A stretch of 64,000 nucleotides of DNA from Flavipsychrobacter sp. (GCA_021155965.1 JAJNBJ010000002.1:124001-188000), one strand, 5' to 3'. Counted from the stretch's first letter, positions 34,396 through 43,638 are shown. Made by a program: numbers and translations. The notes: generated from the letters alone by a model not told the origin.

Positions 34396-34757
34396 TAGAT
34401 ACCAATATCATTATTGATTTTTCCGAAAACAAGTTGCCCGCAAAGGTTAAGTCATTTATTGCATTTGCCATTGATAACGAGCCTCATCTTTCCGTTATTA
34501 ATAAAATTGAATTGCTGGGCTTTTCATCAGTTACAAAAAACATTACTGAATTTGTGAATGCGGCAAATGTGATCCCCTTATCCGATGAGATCATTGAAAA
34601 GACTATAACTATAAGGAAAACTCATCGTATTAAACTGCCCGATGCTATCATTGCGGCTACAGCTGTACTGCAAAAACTCATATTGCTTACCAGTAATGAT
34701 TCTGACTTCAAAAATATTAAAGGACTAAAAGTTGTCAACCCCAAAACGATACAATAA
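34377..34757 (+). CDS. PIN-domain toxin (VapC family)
   Basis: This 126-residue PIN nuclease has the first acidic residue in YLIDTNIIIDF (Asp ~8), a conserved Glu in INKIELLGF, and the third/fourth acidic positions in LPDAIIAATA and LTSNDSDFKNI. VapC toxins cleave tRNA or rRNA. It forms a coupled operon with the upstream antitoxin. Confidence 0.94.
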   Translation: MGERYLIDTNIIIDFSENKLPAKVKSFIAFAIDNEPHLSVINKIELLGFSSVTKNITEFVNAANVIPLSDEIIEKTITIRKTHRIKLPDAIIAATAVLQKLILLTSNDSDFKNIKGLKVVNPKTIQ

Positions 34758-34815
34758 CCACCTTCACAATAAAACCCACCCCACACCGTTCTTGCTACCA
34801 AAACCACACAATTAA

Positions 34816-35058
34816 ATGAGAGTTCCCTGCATCCTGCTCCTGTCCACTGCCATCTTCTCTGCCTGTCAAAAAAGAAATGTAACGGTCTATGAGTGCAAAT
34901 GCTCGTGGGTGCGCGCATCTACCAATAAAGACACTTCAAAAACTCTTTCATTCGCTGATATGATCAAGGGTACTGCACAATCTTCCTGCAACGATCAAAA
35001 GGCCATCATCCCAAAAGATACCGATGTAAAGGACTCGGTTGCCTGCAACCTGCTTTGA
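34816..35058 (+). CDS. small Cys-containing lipoprotein
   Basis: This 80-residue lipoprotein (MRVPCILLLSTAIFSAC) has a YECKCSW motif and two further Cys near SSCNDQ and VACNLL. Its last ~25 codons exist as two decayed copies at 36110 and 37342, next to the two bestrophin genes. Function unknown. Confidence 0.7.
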   Translation: MRVPCILLLSTAIFSACQKRNVTVYECKCSWVRASTNKDTSKTLSFADMIKGTAQSSCNDQKAIIPKDTDVKDSVACNLL

Positions 35059-35105
35059 GAATTCCGGAAGTATAGTTCTTAACCTTGCTTACGGCCGGTG
35101 TACCA

Positions 35106-36002
35106 TCACATCAGGTAAAAACTTTCCGGTGCGGTTGGGTTGGGCACTTCTTTTTCTCCCAGCAACTGGCGGATATTAATTTCAATATTGCGGGCAATTG
35201 CGGTCATCGCTGTATCGCTCGGTGAATTGCCAAATGGGTCCTGTATATTGTTCGCGCTCTTATCAACCAGGAAAAAAACGGATGAAATAGTAACCAGCAA
35301 GGGTATCTCAAATAGGGTATCAATAGTATTGAGGGCGAGCGACAGGGTGATGACAAATACATAAACTGCATAATGCAGGAAGATCCGGTAAGAGGCAGGG
35401 AATATTGTAGATTTTATACGCTCTGCACGGCCCATAGCATCAACTAACCTAACTATCGTACTGTCAAGTTGCAAATGAGAATATACATCCATCTGCTTAT
35501 TTTCAAAGTGCATTACTTTTATATCCCGGGCATTTAGGTTCAGTAGTGCCAGCGGTATATTTCTTTGTGCCAATACTTCCTGCATATCCTTATCGTCAAC
35601 AAATTTCGAGATACTTTCGGCAGGGGCAAGTCCGCGCAACACATCCCCAAGGGCATAGCAAAACGCAATTTGCCGGTAAGCAATAGTTTTGATCTGTTCT
35701 TTGTTATGGCCATGGGTAAGCGATTCAAGCTGAATAACAAATGTGCGTGAATCGTTTACAATGGAGCCCCATATTTTACGCGCTTCCCACCACCGGTCAT
35801 ACGATTGGTTCATTTTAAACGACAGAAGGATGGATATCGACGTACCTAGCAGCGTGGGTATATATGGCGGCATCTCAGGCACAATATGGTCGAACGTAGC
35901 AGCAATATAATGGGTCCCCAGGGCAACGCAGGTAATGATCAGCAGGTCATATTTTACGTCCTTGAGCGTATAGCTTAATGGTATTCTTTTATTTAAAAGC
36001 AT
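35106..36002 (-). CDS. bestrophin-family channel, copy A
   Basis: This 298-residue protein belongs to the bestrophin/RFP-TM (UPF0187) family of anion or cation channels. It has four main hydrophobic segments and signatures SISILLSFKMNQSYDRWWEARKIW, NDSRTFVIQ and QDPFGNSPSDTAM. I chose ATG 36002 (MLLNKRIPLSY) by comparison with copy B. It is very similar to 36242-37132 over the full length, indicating recent tandem duplication. Confidence 0.93.
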   Translation of the reverse strand: MLLNKRIPLSYTLKDVKYDLLIITCVALGTHYIAATFDHIVPEMPPYIPTLLGTSISILLSFKMNQSYDRWWEARKIWGSIVNDSRTFVIQLESLTHGHNKEQIKTIAYRQIAFCYALGDVLRGLAPAESISKFVDDKDMQEVLAQRNIPLALLNLNARDIKVMHFENKQMDVYSHLQLDSTIVRLVDAMGRAERIKSTIFPASYRIFLHYAVYVFVITLSLALNTIDTLFEIPLLVTISSVFFLVDKSANNIQDPFGNSPSDTAMTAIARNIEINIRQLLGEKEVPNPTAPESFYLM

Positions 36003-36109
36003 ATGGCCGGCAAAAGTAGTACATGAGACGAACATTAAAAAGAAATAGCAAGGTAAGGGCAATTTCTCCACTCGTACCGCTTCGTCTTACCCTCTTATAG
36101 CAAGCCCCC

Positions 36110-36193
36110 CACAGTCCTCCTCCAACGACCAGCAGTTGATCATTCCAAAAAGATACAGAGGTAAAAGACCCGGTCTCCGGTAACCTGCGCTAA
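36110..36193 (+). pseudogene. decayed copy of the lipoprotein 3' end (frameshifted)
   Basis: Reading TCCTCCAACGAC... and removing one A from the five-A run at 36147-36151 gives SSNDQQLIIPKDTEVKDPV and a C-terminal SGNLR then TAA. This matches the end of the lipoprotein at 34816 (SCNDQKAIIPKDTDVKDSV). No start or lipobox part is present. Confidence 0.75.
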
Positions 36194-36241
36194 AACAAAT
36201 ATACCGTATTCCTCACCCAACCTGCACTGCTATAACCGGCA

Positions 36242-37132
36242 TCACATCAGGTAAAAACGATCGGGGGCTACGGGCTCAGGTAATGCTTTTTCACCCAGCA
36301 TTTGGCGGATGTTTATTTCTATGTTCCGTGCTATTGCAGTTACTGCGGTATCGCTCGGCGTATTGCCAAACGGGTCCTGCATGTGGTTCGCACTTTTCTC
36401 GATAAGGAAAAAGCAGGACGAAATAACAACCAGCAAGGGAATCTCGAACAGCGTAGCGATATTGTTGAGCGAAATAGATAGGGTGATGACAAACACATAG
36501 ATAGCAAAATGGAGGAACAGCCGGTATGTAGCGGGAAACACGGTGGATTTTATACGCTCAGCCCGGCCCATAGAATCGCACAGCCGTGTTAGTGTATTGT
36601 CCAGTTGCACATGGTTATAAGCATCCACATGCTTCTGGTCCTGCATTTTTTTTATATCCCGGGCATTAAGATGAAGCAATGCCAGCGGCATGTTTTTATG
36701 TCCGAAGATATCGTGCATGTCATTACTGCTCACAAATTTCGAAATGGTATCCGTGGCATTGAGGCCACGCAACCCCTCACCAAGGGCATAACAAAACGCG
36801 ATCTGCCTGTAGGCCATTACCTTTATTTGTTCTTTGTTACCACGCGTCAGCGAATCCAGTTGGATAACTAATGTCCGGGAATCATTCACAATGGAGCCCC
36901 ATATTTTGCGGGCCTCCCACCACCTGTCGTAAGACTGGTTCATTTTAAAAGACAGAAGAATGGATATAGAGGTACCCAATAAAGTAGGTATGTAGGCAGG
37001 CATGGGTGGCACAATATGCCGGAATATAGTAGCAAGATAATGCGTTCCCAGACCCACACAGGTGATCACCAGCAGATCAAATTTTATTTCGCTGAAAGCA
37101 TAGCCTAATGGTATTCTCCTGTCTAAAAGCAT
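36242..37132 (-). CDS. bestrophin-family channel, copy B
   Basis: This 296-residue paralogue of copy A has all the same motifs (FKMNQSYDRWWEARKIW, QDPFGNTPSDTAVTAIARN, MLGEKALPEPVAPDRFYLM). The start ATG 37132 (MLLDRRIPLGY) aligns with copy A. Both copies look intact, so two related channels may form homo- or hetero-oligomers. Confidence 0.93.
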   Translation of the reverse strand: MLLDRRIPLGYAFSEIKFDLLVITCVGLGTHYLATIFRHIVPPMPAYIPTLLGTSISILLSFKMNQSYDRWWEARKIWGSIVNDSRTLVIQLDSLTRGNKEQIKVMAYRQIAFCYALGEGLRGLNATDTISKFVSSNDMHDIFGHKNMPLALLHLNARDIKKMQDQKHVDAYNHVQLDNTLTRLCDSMGRAERIKSTVFPATYRLFLHFAIYVFVITLSISLNNIATLFEIPLLVVISSCFFLIEKSANHMQDPFGNTPSDTAVTAIARNIEINIRQMLGEKALPEPVAPDRFYLM

Positions 37133-37290
37133 AGTACGTTGTTTGTGATTTCGAGTGCGCAAATTAAACACGCATTACTCTAAAATAACGTTAAAATGCG
37201 CTCTGGTAAAGGTTCTTATTGTATTCTAATCCCGTTCTAATGAAGCTATAATTACTTCAGTCGCAACACTATGATGCGGCAAACAATGCG

Positions 37291-37413
37291 ATGCAGAAAT
37301 ATTTTCATCCTTCTTCAGGTTCAGGAATATACACGAAGCCCTCCTGCAACGATCAGAAAGTTATTATCCCAAAATATGCGGATGTAAAAGGCTCAGTGAA
37401 CTGCAGGTTATAA
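37291..37413 (+). pseudogene. second decayed copy of the lipoprotein 3' end
   Basis: A 40-codon frame starts at ATG 37291. Its last 24 codons (37342-37413) read SCNDQKVIIPKYADVKGSV, then NCRL and stop, closely matching the 34816 lipoprotein end. The signal peptide part is absent, so it is probably not functional. Confidence 0.75.
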
Positions 37414-37427
37414 TAATGTTAGCCTGC

Positions 37428-37934
37428 TCAATAAGCAAACCGCAATGCTATTGTAGAGCTGCCGGATGACACAGCATAACCGTCTTTCGACGATAATGCC
37501 ACATCGTTCATCACATAATCAGTGCGGTTGGTACAGGGATAGCCGTTCTTACTTCCCATACCTATCGAAAACTCAGCTATCTGCTTATTGTCATGGCTTA
37601 TATTCCTTATTTTATAAGTCCTGCCCGATGGCAGCAGTATCACTATCCAATCGTAATTGTAGGGCATATAACTGTCGGCAGATGTAACCGGGAAACTTAC
37701 ATTTATGCGGTCAGGCCCTGTTAATCCGCTTGTGGGCATATTATAAAAGGCATCCACAACAGTGGCAAAGTCGCCGCTCTTCTCGTATTGCACTACTATC
37801 GCGCCGTTGTCCGGTATACTGCTGCTGCGATTTATGCTCACACCCGTGATACCCCATGTGTGGCAACTCTTTTTGCACGACGAATGGCCTGCAAATACTA
37901 CCAGTGCAAAGAGAGCAGATAAAAACAGTTTCAT
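37428..37934 (-). CDS. hypothetical lipoprotein
   Basis: This 168-residue protein has signal MKLFLSALFALVVFAG and lipobox HSSC. The mature part is beta-rich with extra Cys residues. I chose ATG 37934; an in-frame ATG 21 bases upstream is possible. It is the last of three minus-strand envelope genes. No family recognised. Confidence 0.72.
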   Translation of the reverse strand: MKLFLSALFALVVFAGHSSCKKSCHTWGITGVSINRSSSIPDNGAIVVQYEKSGDFATVVDAFYNMPTSGLTGPDRINVSFPVTSADSYMPYNYDWIVILLPSGRTYKIRNISHDNKQIAEFSIGMGSKNGYPCTNRTDYVMNDVALSSKDGYAVSSGSSTIALRFAY

Positions 37935-37991
37935 AAAGCGGTTTAAAAATAGCAACTGCTAAATTAAATACTTCCCTGCAAACTATTGCCC

Positions 37992-38777
37992 CTATCCATC
38001 AATGCGGAACCTCGTAGACATGGCAAATTTATAATAGCTCCAGCTGGTCAATCCAACCCTTACCGACACACTATCCGGGCAAAGGGTGATGTCTATGGTT
38101 TTGTCGAATAGCTGCTCCACATACACATTAGCACCTCCTTTTGTTTTCATACCATCAACACTGACGACCACATTGTTTGGCCCGATATAACCCGACGTTT
38201 TATAAATACCCGATATCGGATACTGCCCAAAGCTATAGATGATAGTACGACTGTCAGATCGGGTAATTACATCATATCCGTCGGGTGTCTCTGTCAACCC
38301 AGAAATATAGGTATACGGATCCGCTCTATTGTAGGGTATGCCTGCCCATGTTATCTTTTGCTTTGCAGGGGCGCAAGCTCTAAGTGTTGTATCAAAAACA
38401 ATACTGTCGGCCAATACCGCATCACCTATCCCATAACCATGTCCGTTCGCCACCCATGCCCGGAAATAATATTTCTTCAGGGTATTGAACGACCCAAAAG
38501 TATACGAGAAAGTATCGCCTGTTATTGCCGATACCATTACCTGGTTTTGCGTCATGCCGGGGTTGGGCAATGTATCCATACAAAAGCCGGCAAACTCAAT
38601 ATCGCTGGTGCCTTTCGAGGTAAGCTGCCCGGTTATTTTCACTGTGCCGTCTGGCAGTTTTTCGGCGCTCAGCGTTTTTACTTTCGGGTAGTACGCGCGT
38701 GCATTTTTTTCCACTTTACGGCAGGTGGCAAATACTAAAACAAGCGCTGATAAAAAGAGTATACGTAATGAGGTCAT
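37992..38777 (-). CDS. hypothetical lipoprotein with FnIII-like part
   Basis: This 261-residue lipoprotein (lipobox FATC) contains a region resembling a fibronectin type III / surface-repeat module: TLSAEKLPDGTVKITGQL, GFCMDTLPNPG and KKYYFRAWVANGHGYGIGD. The start overlaps the upstream gene's stop by 4 bases (ATGA), so they are translationally coupled. Probably outer-membrane associated. Confidence 0.77.
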   Translation of the reverse strand: MTSLRILFLSALVLVFATCRKVEKNARAYYPKVKTLSAEKLPDGTVKITGQLTSKGTSDIEFAGFCMDTLPNPGMTQNQVMVSAITGDTFSYTFGSFNTLKKYYFRAWVANGHGYGIGDAVLADSIVFDTTLRACAPAKQKITWAGIPYNRADPYTYISGLTETPDGYDVITRSDSRTIIYSFGQYPISGIYKTSGYIGPNNVVVSVDGMKTKGGANVYVEQLFDKTIDITLCPDSVSVRVGLTSWSYYKFAMSTRFRIDG

Positions 38778-39394
38778 TTTTCGGCTTTAATAGTGTAAGC
38801 AAATCCAACTCCAAAGGTGTAATGCAGCAGGCTGGTATATTTTGTGTTCAGGGTCAGGTTGCACCCCGCTTCGCCAAAAACGTCGAAGTGGTGGTTTATC
38901 TTGTAATTAAGCATGGAGAATACCTTAAACCCGCCAATAAACATATTCCGGTTCACGCTCTCTGTTAAAACGGCTTCAAACTCACGATCATAGGCAACGC
39001 GCGCCATACCTGCCATCATTCCTGCACCCAAATACAGGCCAACAGGTTTAACTTTCACCACCCGGTAACTGTAGTCTATAAAAATATAACCCATCCCCAT
39101 GTTATGGTTCACCAGGTAGCCCGGTATTATGGTTGTAGTGCCGCCATCCTCTTTCACCATATAAACAGGTGCCGAGTCTATGCGTGGCGAAAGCCTGGCG
39201 TAAAAAATACCGGCACGCCCTCTCCAGTTATCTTCGTCAAACATGGTATAAACGCTCACAGCGGGCGCCTTTTTGAAATACTGCCCTATCTCTCCGTTAG
39301 GGCTTACCTGGGATATGGTCACCCCGAATTGCGCGTGAGTTAAATTGCACATTAACAGCATTACGAGCACCAAAATGCTCCTGGTTAAGTTCAT
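38774..39394 (-). CDS. putative outer-membrane beta-barrel protein
   Basis: This 206-residue protein has a signal peptide (cleavage near THAQ). Alternating amphipathic strands (VYTMFDEDNWRGRAGIFYARL, MGYIFIDYSYRVVKV, PVGLYLGAGMM) end in an aromatic GVGFAYTIKAEK, which suggests a small 8-strand barrel. A TATATTTG box upstream (39414-39421, minus strand) is a likely promoter for this gene and the coupled lipoprotein. Confidence 0.72.
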   Translation of the reverse strand: MNLTRSILVLVMLLMCNLTHAQFGVTISQVSPNGEIGQYFKKAPAVSVYTMFDEDNWRGRAGIFYARLSPRIDSAPVYMVKEDGGTTTIIPGYLVNHNMGMGYIFIDYSYRVVKVKPVGLYLGAGMMAGMARVAYDREFEAVLTESVNRNMFIGGFKVFSMLNYKINHHFDVFGEAGCNLTLNTKYTSLLHYTFGVGFAYTIKAEK

Positions 39395-39413
39395 AAGGTC
39401 TGTTTTTAGTGGC

Positions 39414-39421
39414 CAAATATA
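39414..39421 (-). promoter_or_regulatory. -7 box upstream of the beta-barrel gene
   Basis: Minus-strand TATATTTG matches TAnnTTTG, 20 bases before the start codon at 39394. No clear TTTG is seen at the expected -33 distance. Confidence 0.4.
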
Positions 39422-39550
39422 ATTCTTAAAATGTGCATTTTTTATGTAATTTTATATAATAATATATTGCTTTCTGTTTCATTTTAAATTCAGGTTATGA
39501 AACGACCATCGGGAGTTACATCTGGCAATTGGAAAGACAAATATTTTCAG

Positions 39551-41419
39551 ATGAACAAGGTATACACTTTTTTATTAGCTACTGCTATAGTAGTAGCTGC
39601 GCAAGCCCAGAATAATTCTCAACCCGACAAAAGTAAAATAACAGGCACCACCTACCCGGTTGCGGGGTCCCCCGTTTTGTGCAGCGGTTCGGCAAACCCG
39701 CTATCGCTCGATATTGACTGGAAACCTACCCTTGTAAAAAAAGTGGCAGAAGCCAAACACCCTGCCCCAGACCAGGAAAACCTGAGGCAGATAAAAGAAG
39801 CAAAGTTGCAAAGAAAAAATTTTAAAGAGGCAGCACCCGGCAGCGAAGCAAAAACTTCTTTCATCACACCCGAAGTGGGGCCAAACTTTGCCGGCAATAC
39901 CCACAACGGCATGACGCCGCTGGATAACTCAGTAGCCATATCCAACAGCGGGAATATTGTAAGCGTGAGCAACCATGTAATTGCCTGCTATAACACCAGC
40001 GGCACAAACACCTACTACCGCGATATTGTCACCTTCATGCCAACCTCGTTTGGCGTAAGCGCTGTTTGCGACCCCGTGGTAGTGTACGATCAGCGTGCCG
40101 ACCGTTTTGTTTTCTTCTGCCAGGAGTATTCAACATCGTTCACGCTCTTCAACAACAACAGGATATTCATCTGCTTTTCCAAAGGGAGTAATCCCGCTTC
40201 AGATGGATGGTGGTGTTACGCCTTCACCGGCGACCCTAGCGGCGCGGGCGATGCATACGATTATTCAAAACTCGCTGTTACAGATAGCGAATTGTACATA
40301 AGCGGCAATCTTTTCTACGAGCCGGCAAATACTTTCCACCGCTCTGTATTGTTCCAGATGTATAAGCACCCGGGCTATGCGGGTACAACTCTGAATTATC
40401 TTTACTATACCAACATCGCAGGCTCGCCATTCACTGTGCTGCCTGTTGGCTGCGGACAAGATCTCAGCTACGGACCGGGCGCATACTGTGTGGCCACGCG
40501 CTCCAGTTCAGGTTCCAATATAGAACTGTACAAGACTACGGCAAATGCGTGCTGCAGTCCAACACTTAGCCGCTGGACAGTATCTGCCACAGCATACAGC
40601 GCTTCGGGCGATGCAAACCAGTTAGGCTCTTCCTGCACATTGAACACAGGCGATTGCAGGGCATTGAGCGGTTTTTTCCTCAATAACACGATCCACTTTG
40701 TAACCAACTGCGATGGTGGCAGCGGTTATACAAGCATCAACTATCACCGGGTGAACACTTCGGCATTGAGCAGTACATCCAGCACATTCGGATTGTCAGG
40801 GTTCGATTATGCCTACCCAGCTATTGCCTCTTATGCCTCGTCATCCACCGATCAGTCTGTGATGATCGGCTTTTCACGTTCGGGTTCATCTATAAGGCCG
40901 GAGCTGAGAGTAGTGAATTGCGATAATGCCATGAGTTGGTCGGGCTCCACCCTGGTGCGCTCAAGTTCAACCTCCGTAGATTGCGGCAGCAGCGGCTCTG
41001 CCCGCTGGGGCGACTATAGCGGCATGTCGCGCAGGCATAATGCAAGTTCCAACTCGGTATGGATGAGCGGGGCATTCGGCGCGTCCAACACCTGGGACAC
41101 CTGGATCGCAGAGATACATACACCGGGCACCGGTATAAACGATATGGCAGAAGCGCAGCCTAAAGCTAAAGTGTACCCTAACCCGGTGTACCAGCAGTTT
41201 GCAGTTGAGTTTTCGCTGAAGGAAAATATAAACAACCTCAGCATTTTTATAACAGACGTAACCGGCAGGGTGGTAAAAGAGCTGTACAAAAGCAAGGCCA
41301 CCATAGGCGATAATATTTTCTCTTTCAACAAAGCCAACCTTGCGGAAGGTGTTTATACACTGCACATAATATCAGACACTAAAACCATACACAATGAAAA
41401 AATTGTTATTGCTCATTAG
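39551..41419 (+). CDS. secreted protein with T9SS type A sorting domain
   Basis: This 622-residue protein starts at ATG 39551 with signal MNKVYTFLLATAIVVAAQAQ. The large central region has repeated Ser/Thr/Gly-rich beta strands and motifs common in secreted propeller-type proteins (MTPLDNSVAISNSGNIVSVS, VVYDQRADRFVFFCQE, ARWGDYSGMS). It ends in a T9SS type A domain (AKVYPNPVYQQFAVEF to IVIAH). The ligand is unknown. Its end overlaps the next gene by 26 bases. Confidence 0.88.
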   Translation: MNKVYTFLLATAIVVAAQAQNNSQPDKSKITGTTYPVAGSPVLCSGSANPLSLDIDWKPTLVKKVAEAKHPAPDQENLRQIKEAKLQRKNFKEAAPGSEAKTSFITPEVGPNFAGNTHNGMTPLDNSVAISNSGNIVSVSNHVIACYNTSGTNTYYRDIVTFMPTSFGVSAVCDPVVVYDQRADRFVFFCQEYSTSFTLFNNNRIFICFSKGSNPASDGWWCYAFTGDPSGAGDAYDYSKLAVTDSELYISGNLFYEPANTFHRSVLFQMYKHPGYAGTTLNYLYYTNIAGSPFTVLPVGCGQDLSYGPGAYCVATRSSSGSNIELYKTTANACCSPTLSRWTVSATAYSASGDANQLGSSCTLNTGDCRALSGFFLNNTIHFVTNCDGGSGYTSINYHRVNTSALSSTSSTFGLSGFDYAYPAIASYASSSTDQSVMIGFSRSGSSIRPELRVVNCDNAMSWSGSTLVRSSSTSVDCGSSGSARWGDYSGMSRRHNASSNSVWMSGAFGASNTWDTWIAEIHTPGTGINDMAEAQPKAKVYPNPVYQQFAVEFSLKENINNLSIFITDVTGRVVKELYKSKATIGDNIFSFNKANLAEGVYTLHIISDTKTIHNEKIVIAH

Positions 41420-41621
41420 TTTTGTATGGCTTAGTGGCGCTGGCTATGCGCAGCAAAGCAGCACAAAAACAAAAACCGCTGTCACGCAGAAAAAAACTGT
41501 GTTTAAGAAAAAGCGCAAGGTTAAAAAGAAGAAGTATACGCAGCGCGAGGTGGTACACCGCTCTCCCGACCAGGCAAAGCTGGACTCGATGAAGAAGGCA
41601 AAAACGCTGCAGAAAAAATAA
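41394..41621 (+). CDS. small secreted Lys-rich protein
   Basis: This 75-residue protein has a clear signal peptide (MKKLLLLISFVWLSGAGYAQ) and a very basic mature part with KKKRKVKKKKY. It overlaps the end of the T9SS cargo gene by 26 bases in another frame, suggesting coupling. A periplasmic partner of the upstream protein is conceivable. No family recognised. Confidence 0.65.
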   Translation: MKKLLLLISFVWLSGAGYAQQSSTKTKTAVTQKKTVFKKKRKVKKKKYTQREVVHRSPDQAKLDSMKKAKTLQKK

Positions 41622-41907
41622 TCAGCTAAAAGCCTGGATGCAGCACACGTACCCTCAAGAGTGAACCTACACCGGAAGACAACAATAAATACAATAGTTT
41701 ACGTAAGCCTATGAAAGAAAATCCAACACATTATCCAATATAGAGACGCAAAAATACCGACGGCTATAGTTGCTGCAACACAGGCAGCTATCAGTTTTAA
41801 AAGAACCTTGCATAGTTCTGTAAAAATGTTCATTTCCTTTTGTCGTTACCGATGTTCTTGACTGGCAACACTCGCGCTGGTGAGGACTCACATATCCTGT
41901 TACATAA

Positions 41908-42028
41908 AGTCTAAAAAATAATTTCACAATCAGCTAAATAAAAGAACTGTCATGGTGAGCCGTCGAACCATGACTGCTGATTGAATGAGGTGAAGCTGAA
42001 CAGCGAATGTGAAATTATTTTTTAGACT
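41908..42028. repeat. nested inverted-repeat element (MITE/REP-like)
   Basis: This 121-base unit has perfect 20-base terminal inverted repeats (AGTCTAAAAAATAATTTCAC and its complement at 42009-42028). Inside are CAATCAGC/GCTGATTG (41927-41934 with 41976-41983) and GTCATGGT/ACCATGAC (41949-41956 with 41967-41974) around GAGCCGTCGA, a sequence typical of bacterial REP hairpins. No frame is coded. It lies in an 886-base gap without genes. Confidence 0.75.
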
Positions 42029-42381
42029 CAATATAATTCAAAAATCCCAATCCTGGTCCAAACACAATCCTCAATATACGCAAAATAGCAAATGGTTTCG
42101 CCACCACATTTTTCAACAAAAGTTTTTCAATACAAAATAATTTCGCAAACCGTCAAAACCCGCGCCCACAGTGCCAACTATTTTCCGTCACGGTTGTACT
42201 ATCATGGAAAATATATTTTGCCACCACCCATCCCCTCCCGAACTTTACACGCAAAGCCCTTTTTAATGAAACATAAACCTTTGCGGCCCTTTGCGCATTC
42301 TTTGCGGACTCCTTTGCGGTTAATTTTTAACGCGCACCGGAAAACACGCAACACAGAAGACAAAACTTGTGCAAGACAGCT

Positions 42382-42430
42382 ATTGATTATCAATCATAAC
42401 GTGCGCAAAAAGTGCGCAAGTAGTGCGCAA
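42382..42430 (+). promoter_or_regulatory. palindrome plus three phased GTGCGCAA repeats
   Basis: ATTGATTATCAAT (42382-42394) is a perfect palindrome around one T. It is followed by GTGCGCAA at 42401, 42412 and 42423, spaced exactly 11 bases. The array ends 77 bases before the DUF3810 gene. It looks like a binding array for one protein on one DNA face. Confidence 0.5.
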
Positions 42431-42507
42431 AAACAAATACATATCATGCCTGTAATTCAGTAATTTATACATGCGAGTGTTGTTACAAAAAAACTGGTAC
42501 AAAAAAA

Positions 42508-43629
42508 ATGAAACTGCAAAAGAAAATATTCATATTCATCACACTTGCAATATTGTCGGTGATAGTATTCATTTGCCTCCCGGAAAATGCGCACCTTATA
42601 CCCACTTATGATGAGCATATATTCTACCCGTTCCAGTCGTTGCGGGGCAGGCTGTTCAGTTCTGCACCGCTAAGCTTTGGCGATATTATATACGTAGCCA
42701 TGGGATTCAGCCTGCTGGTCACGATATTGAAGTGGATTTTCTGGCTGTTCAGTGTCACAGAATGCGGAGAGAAGTTAGCCGTATCATTCGTTAGCACATT
42801 AAATACAGCACTGTTTCTCTACCTGTTTTTCATTATTGGCTGGGGTGCTAATTACTACAAACCCTCACTCGCCAAAAACTGGGGATTAGTACAAACAGAT
42901 TCTGCATTACAGCAATTATCGAAAGGTGAATTCAAACAAATGGTAATAGCCGACCTTACTGCATTCGATACATTCCTCATCAACCGTATCAACGAATATG
43001 CCCCGCATTACCGCTCATCATCTTTCAAAAAAATAAACCGGCGTGCGGTAGACTACTATCGCCAATACACCGATAGCAAGGTAAAAGACTATGGACTGGG
43101 AATAAAACCAACATTGTTCAGCTACTTTATGGAGCGGTTGGGAGTAGAAGGCTACTACAACCCGTTTACGGGAGAGGGGCAGATCAATAAGAACATGCCC
43201 GCATTCATATTGCCGTTCCTCATCAGCCACGAGATAGCCCACCAGGCAGGCATTGCCGCAGAGGGCGATGCCAACCTGATGGCGTATGCACTCTGCACCG
43301 CAACTGATGACAGTTCATTCCGCTACAGCGCCTACTTAGAGATATGGCTGTACACCAACCGCCGCCTCTACTACAGGGATTCTGCACTTGCTTTGAGTTT
43401 TGAAAAACAATTGAACAAACTCACGCTGGCGCATATCGACACCATAGAGGAAATAAACAAGAAAAGTGATAATGAATATGCCCGCTATAGTTCTGAGCTA
43501 TTCGATAGTTATCTAAAAATGAATGACCAGAAAGAAGGCATACGTACTTATGGCAATGTATCAGCCACAGCGTGGCGGTTGGAGCAGAGAAGAATTTTAG
43601 ATAAAAACATGCTTATTATTATCCCATAA
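42508..43629 (+). CDS. DUF3810 zinc-metallopeptidase-like membrane protein
   Basis: This 373-residue protein has three N-terminal hydrophobic segments (residues ~7-27, ~55-80 and ~90-112). A soluble domain carries a gluzincin-like motif SHEIAHQAGIAAEGDAN near residue 240 (HExxH, with an E further on as third ligand candidate). Family DUF3810 is typical of Bacteroidota; its substrate is unknown. The long upstream gap has a repeat array that may regulate it. Confidence 0.87.
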   Translation: MKLQKKIFIFITLAILSVIVFICLPENAHLIPTYDEHIFYPFQSLRGRLFSSAPLSFGDIIYVAMGFSLLVTILKWIFWLFSVTECGEKLAVSFVSTLNTALFLYLFFIIGWGANYYKPSLAKNWGLVQTDSALQQLSKGEFKQMVIADLTAFDTFLINRINEYAPHYRSSSFKKINRRAVDYYRQYTDSKVKDYGLGIKPTLFSYFMERLGVEGYYNPFTGEGQINKNMPAFILPFLISHEIAHQAGIAAEGDANLMAYALCTATDDSSFRYSAYLEIWLYTNRRLYYRDSALALSFEKQLNKLTLAHIDTIEEINKKSDNEYARYSSELFDSYLKMNDQKEGIRTYGNVSATAWRLEQRRILDKNMLIIIP

Positions 43630-43638
43630 ATTGCAGTT

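Noticed and set aside
41709-41927. 72-codon minus-strand frame with GTG start
   Set aside because: It begins inside the left arm of the inverted-repeat element and shows no recognisable protein feature.
42092-42463. 123-codon frame in the repeat-bearing gap
   Set aside because: It crosses the TTTGCG units and the GTGCGCAA array, has no start context and a random composition.
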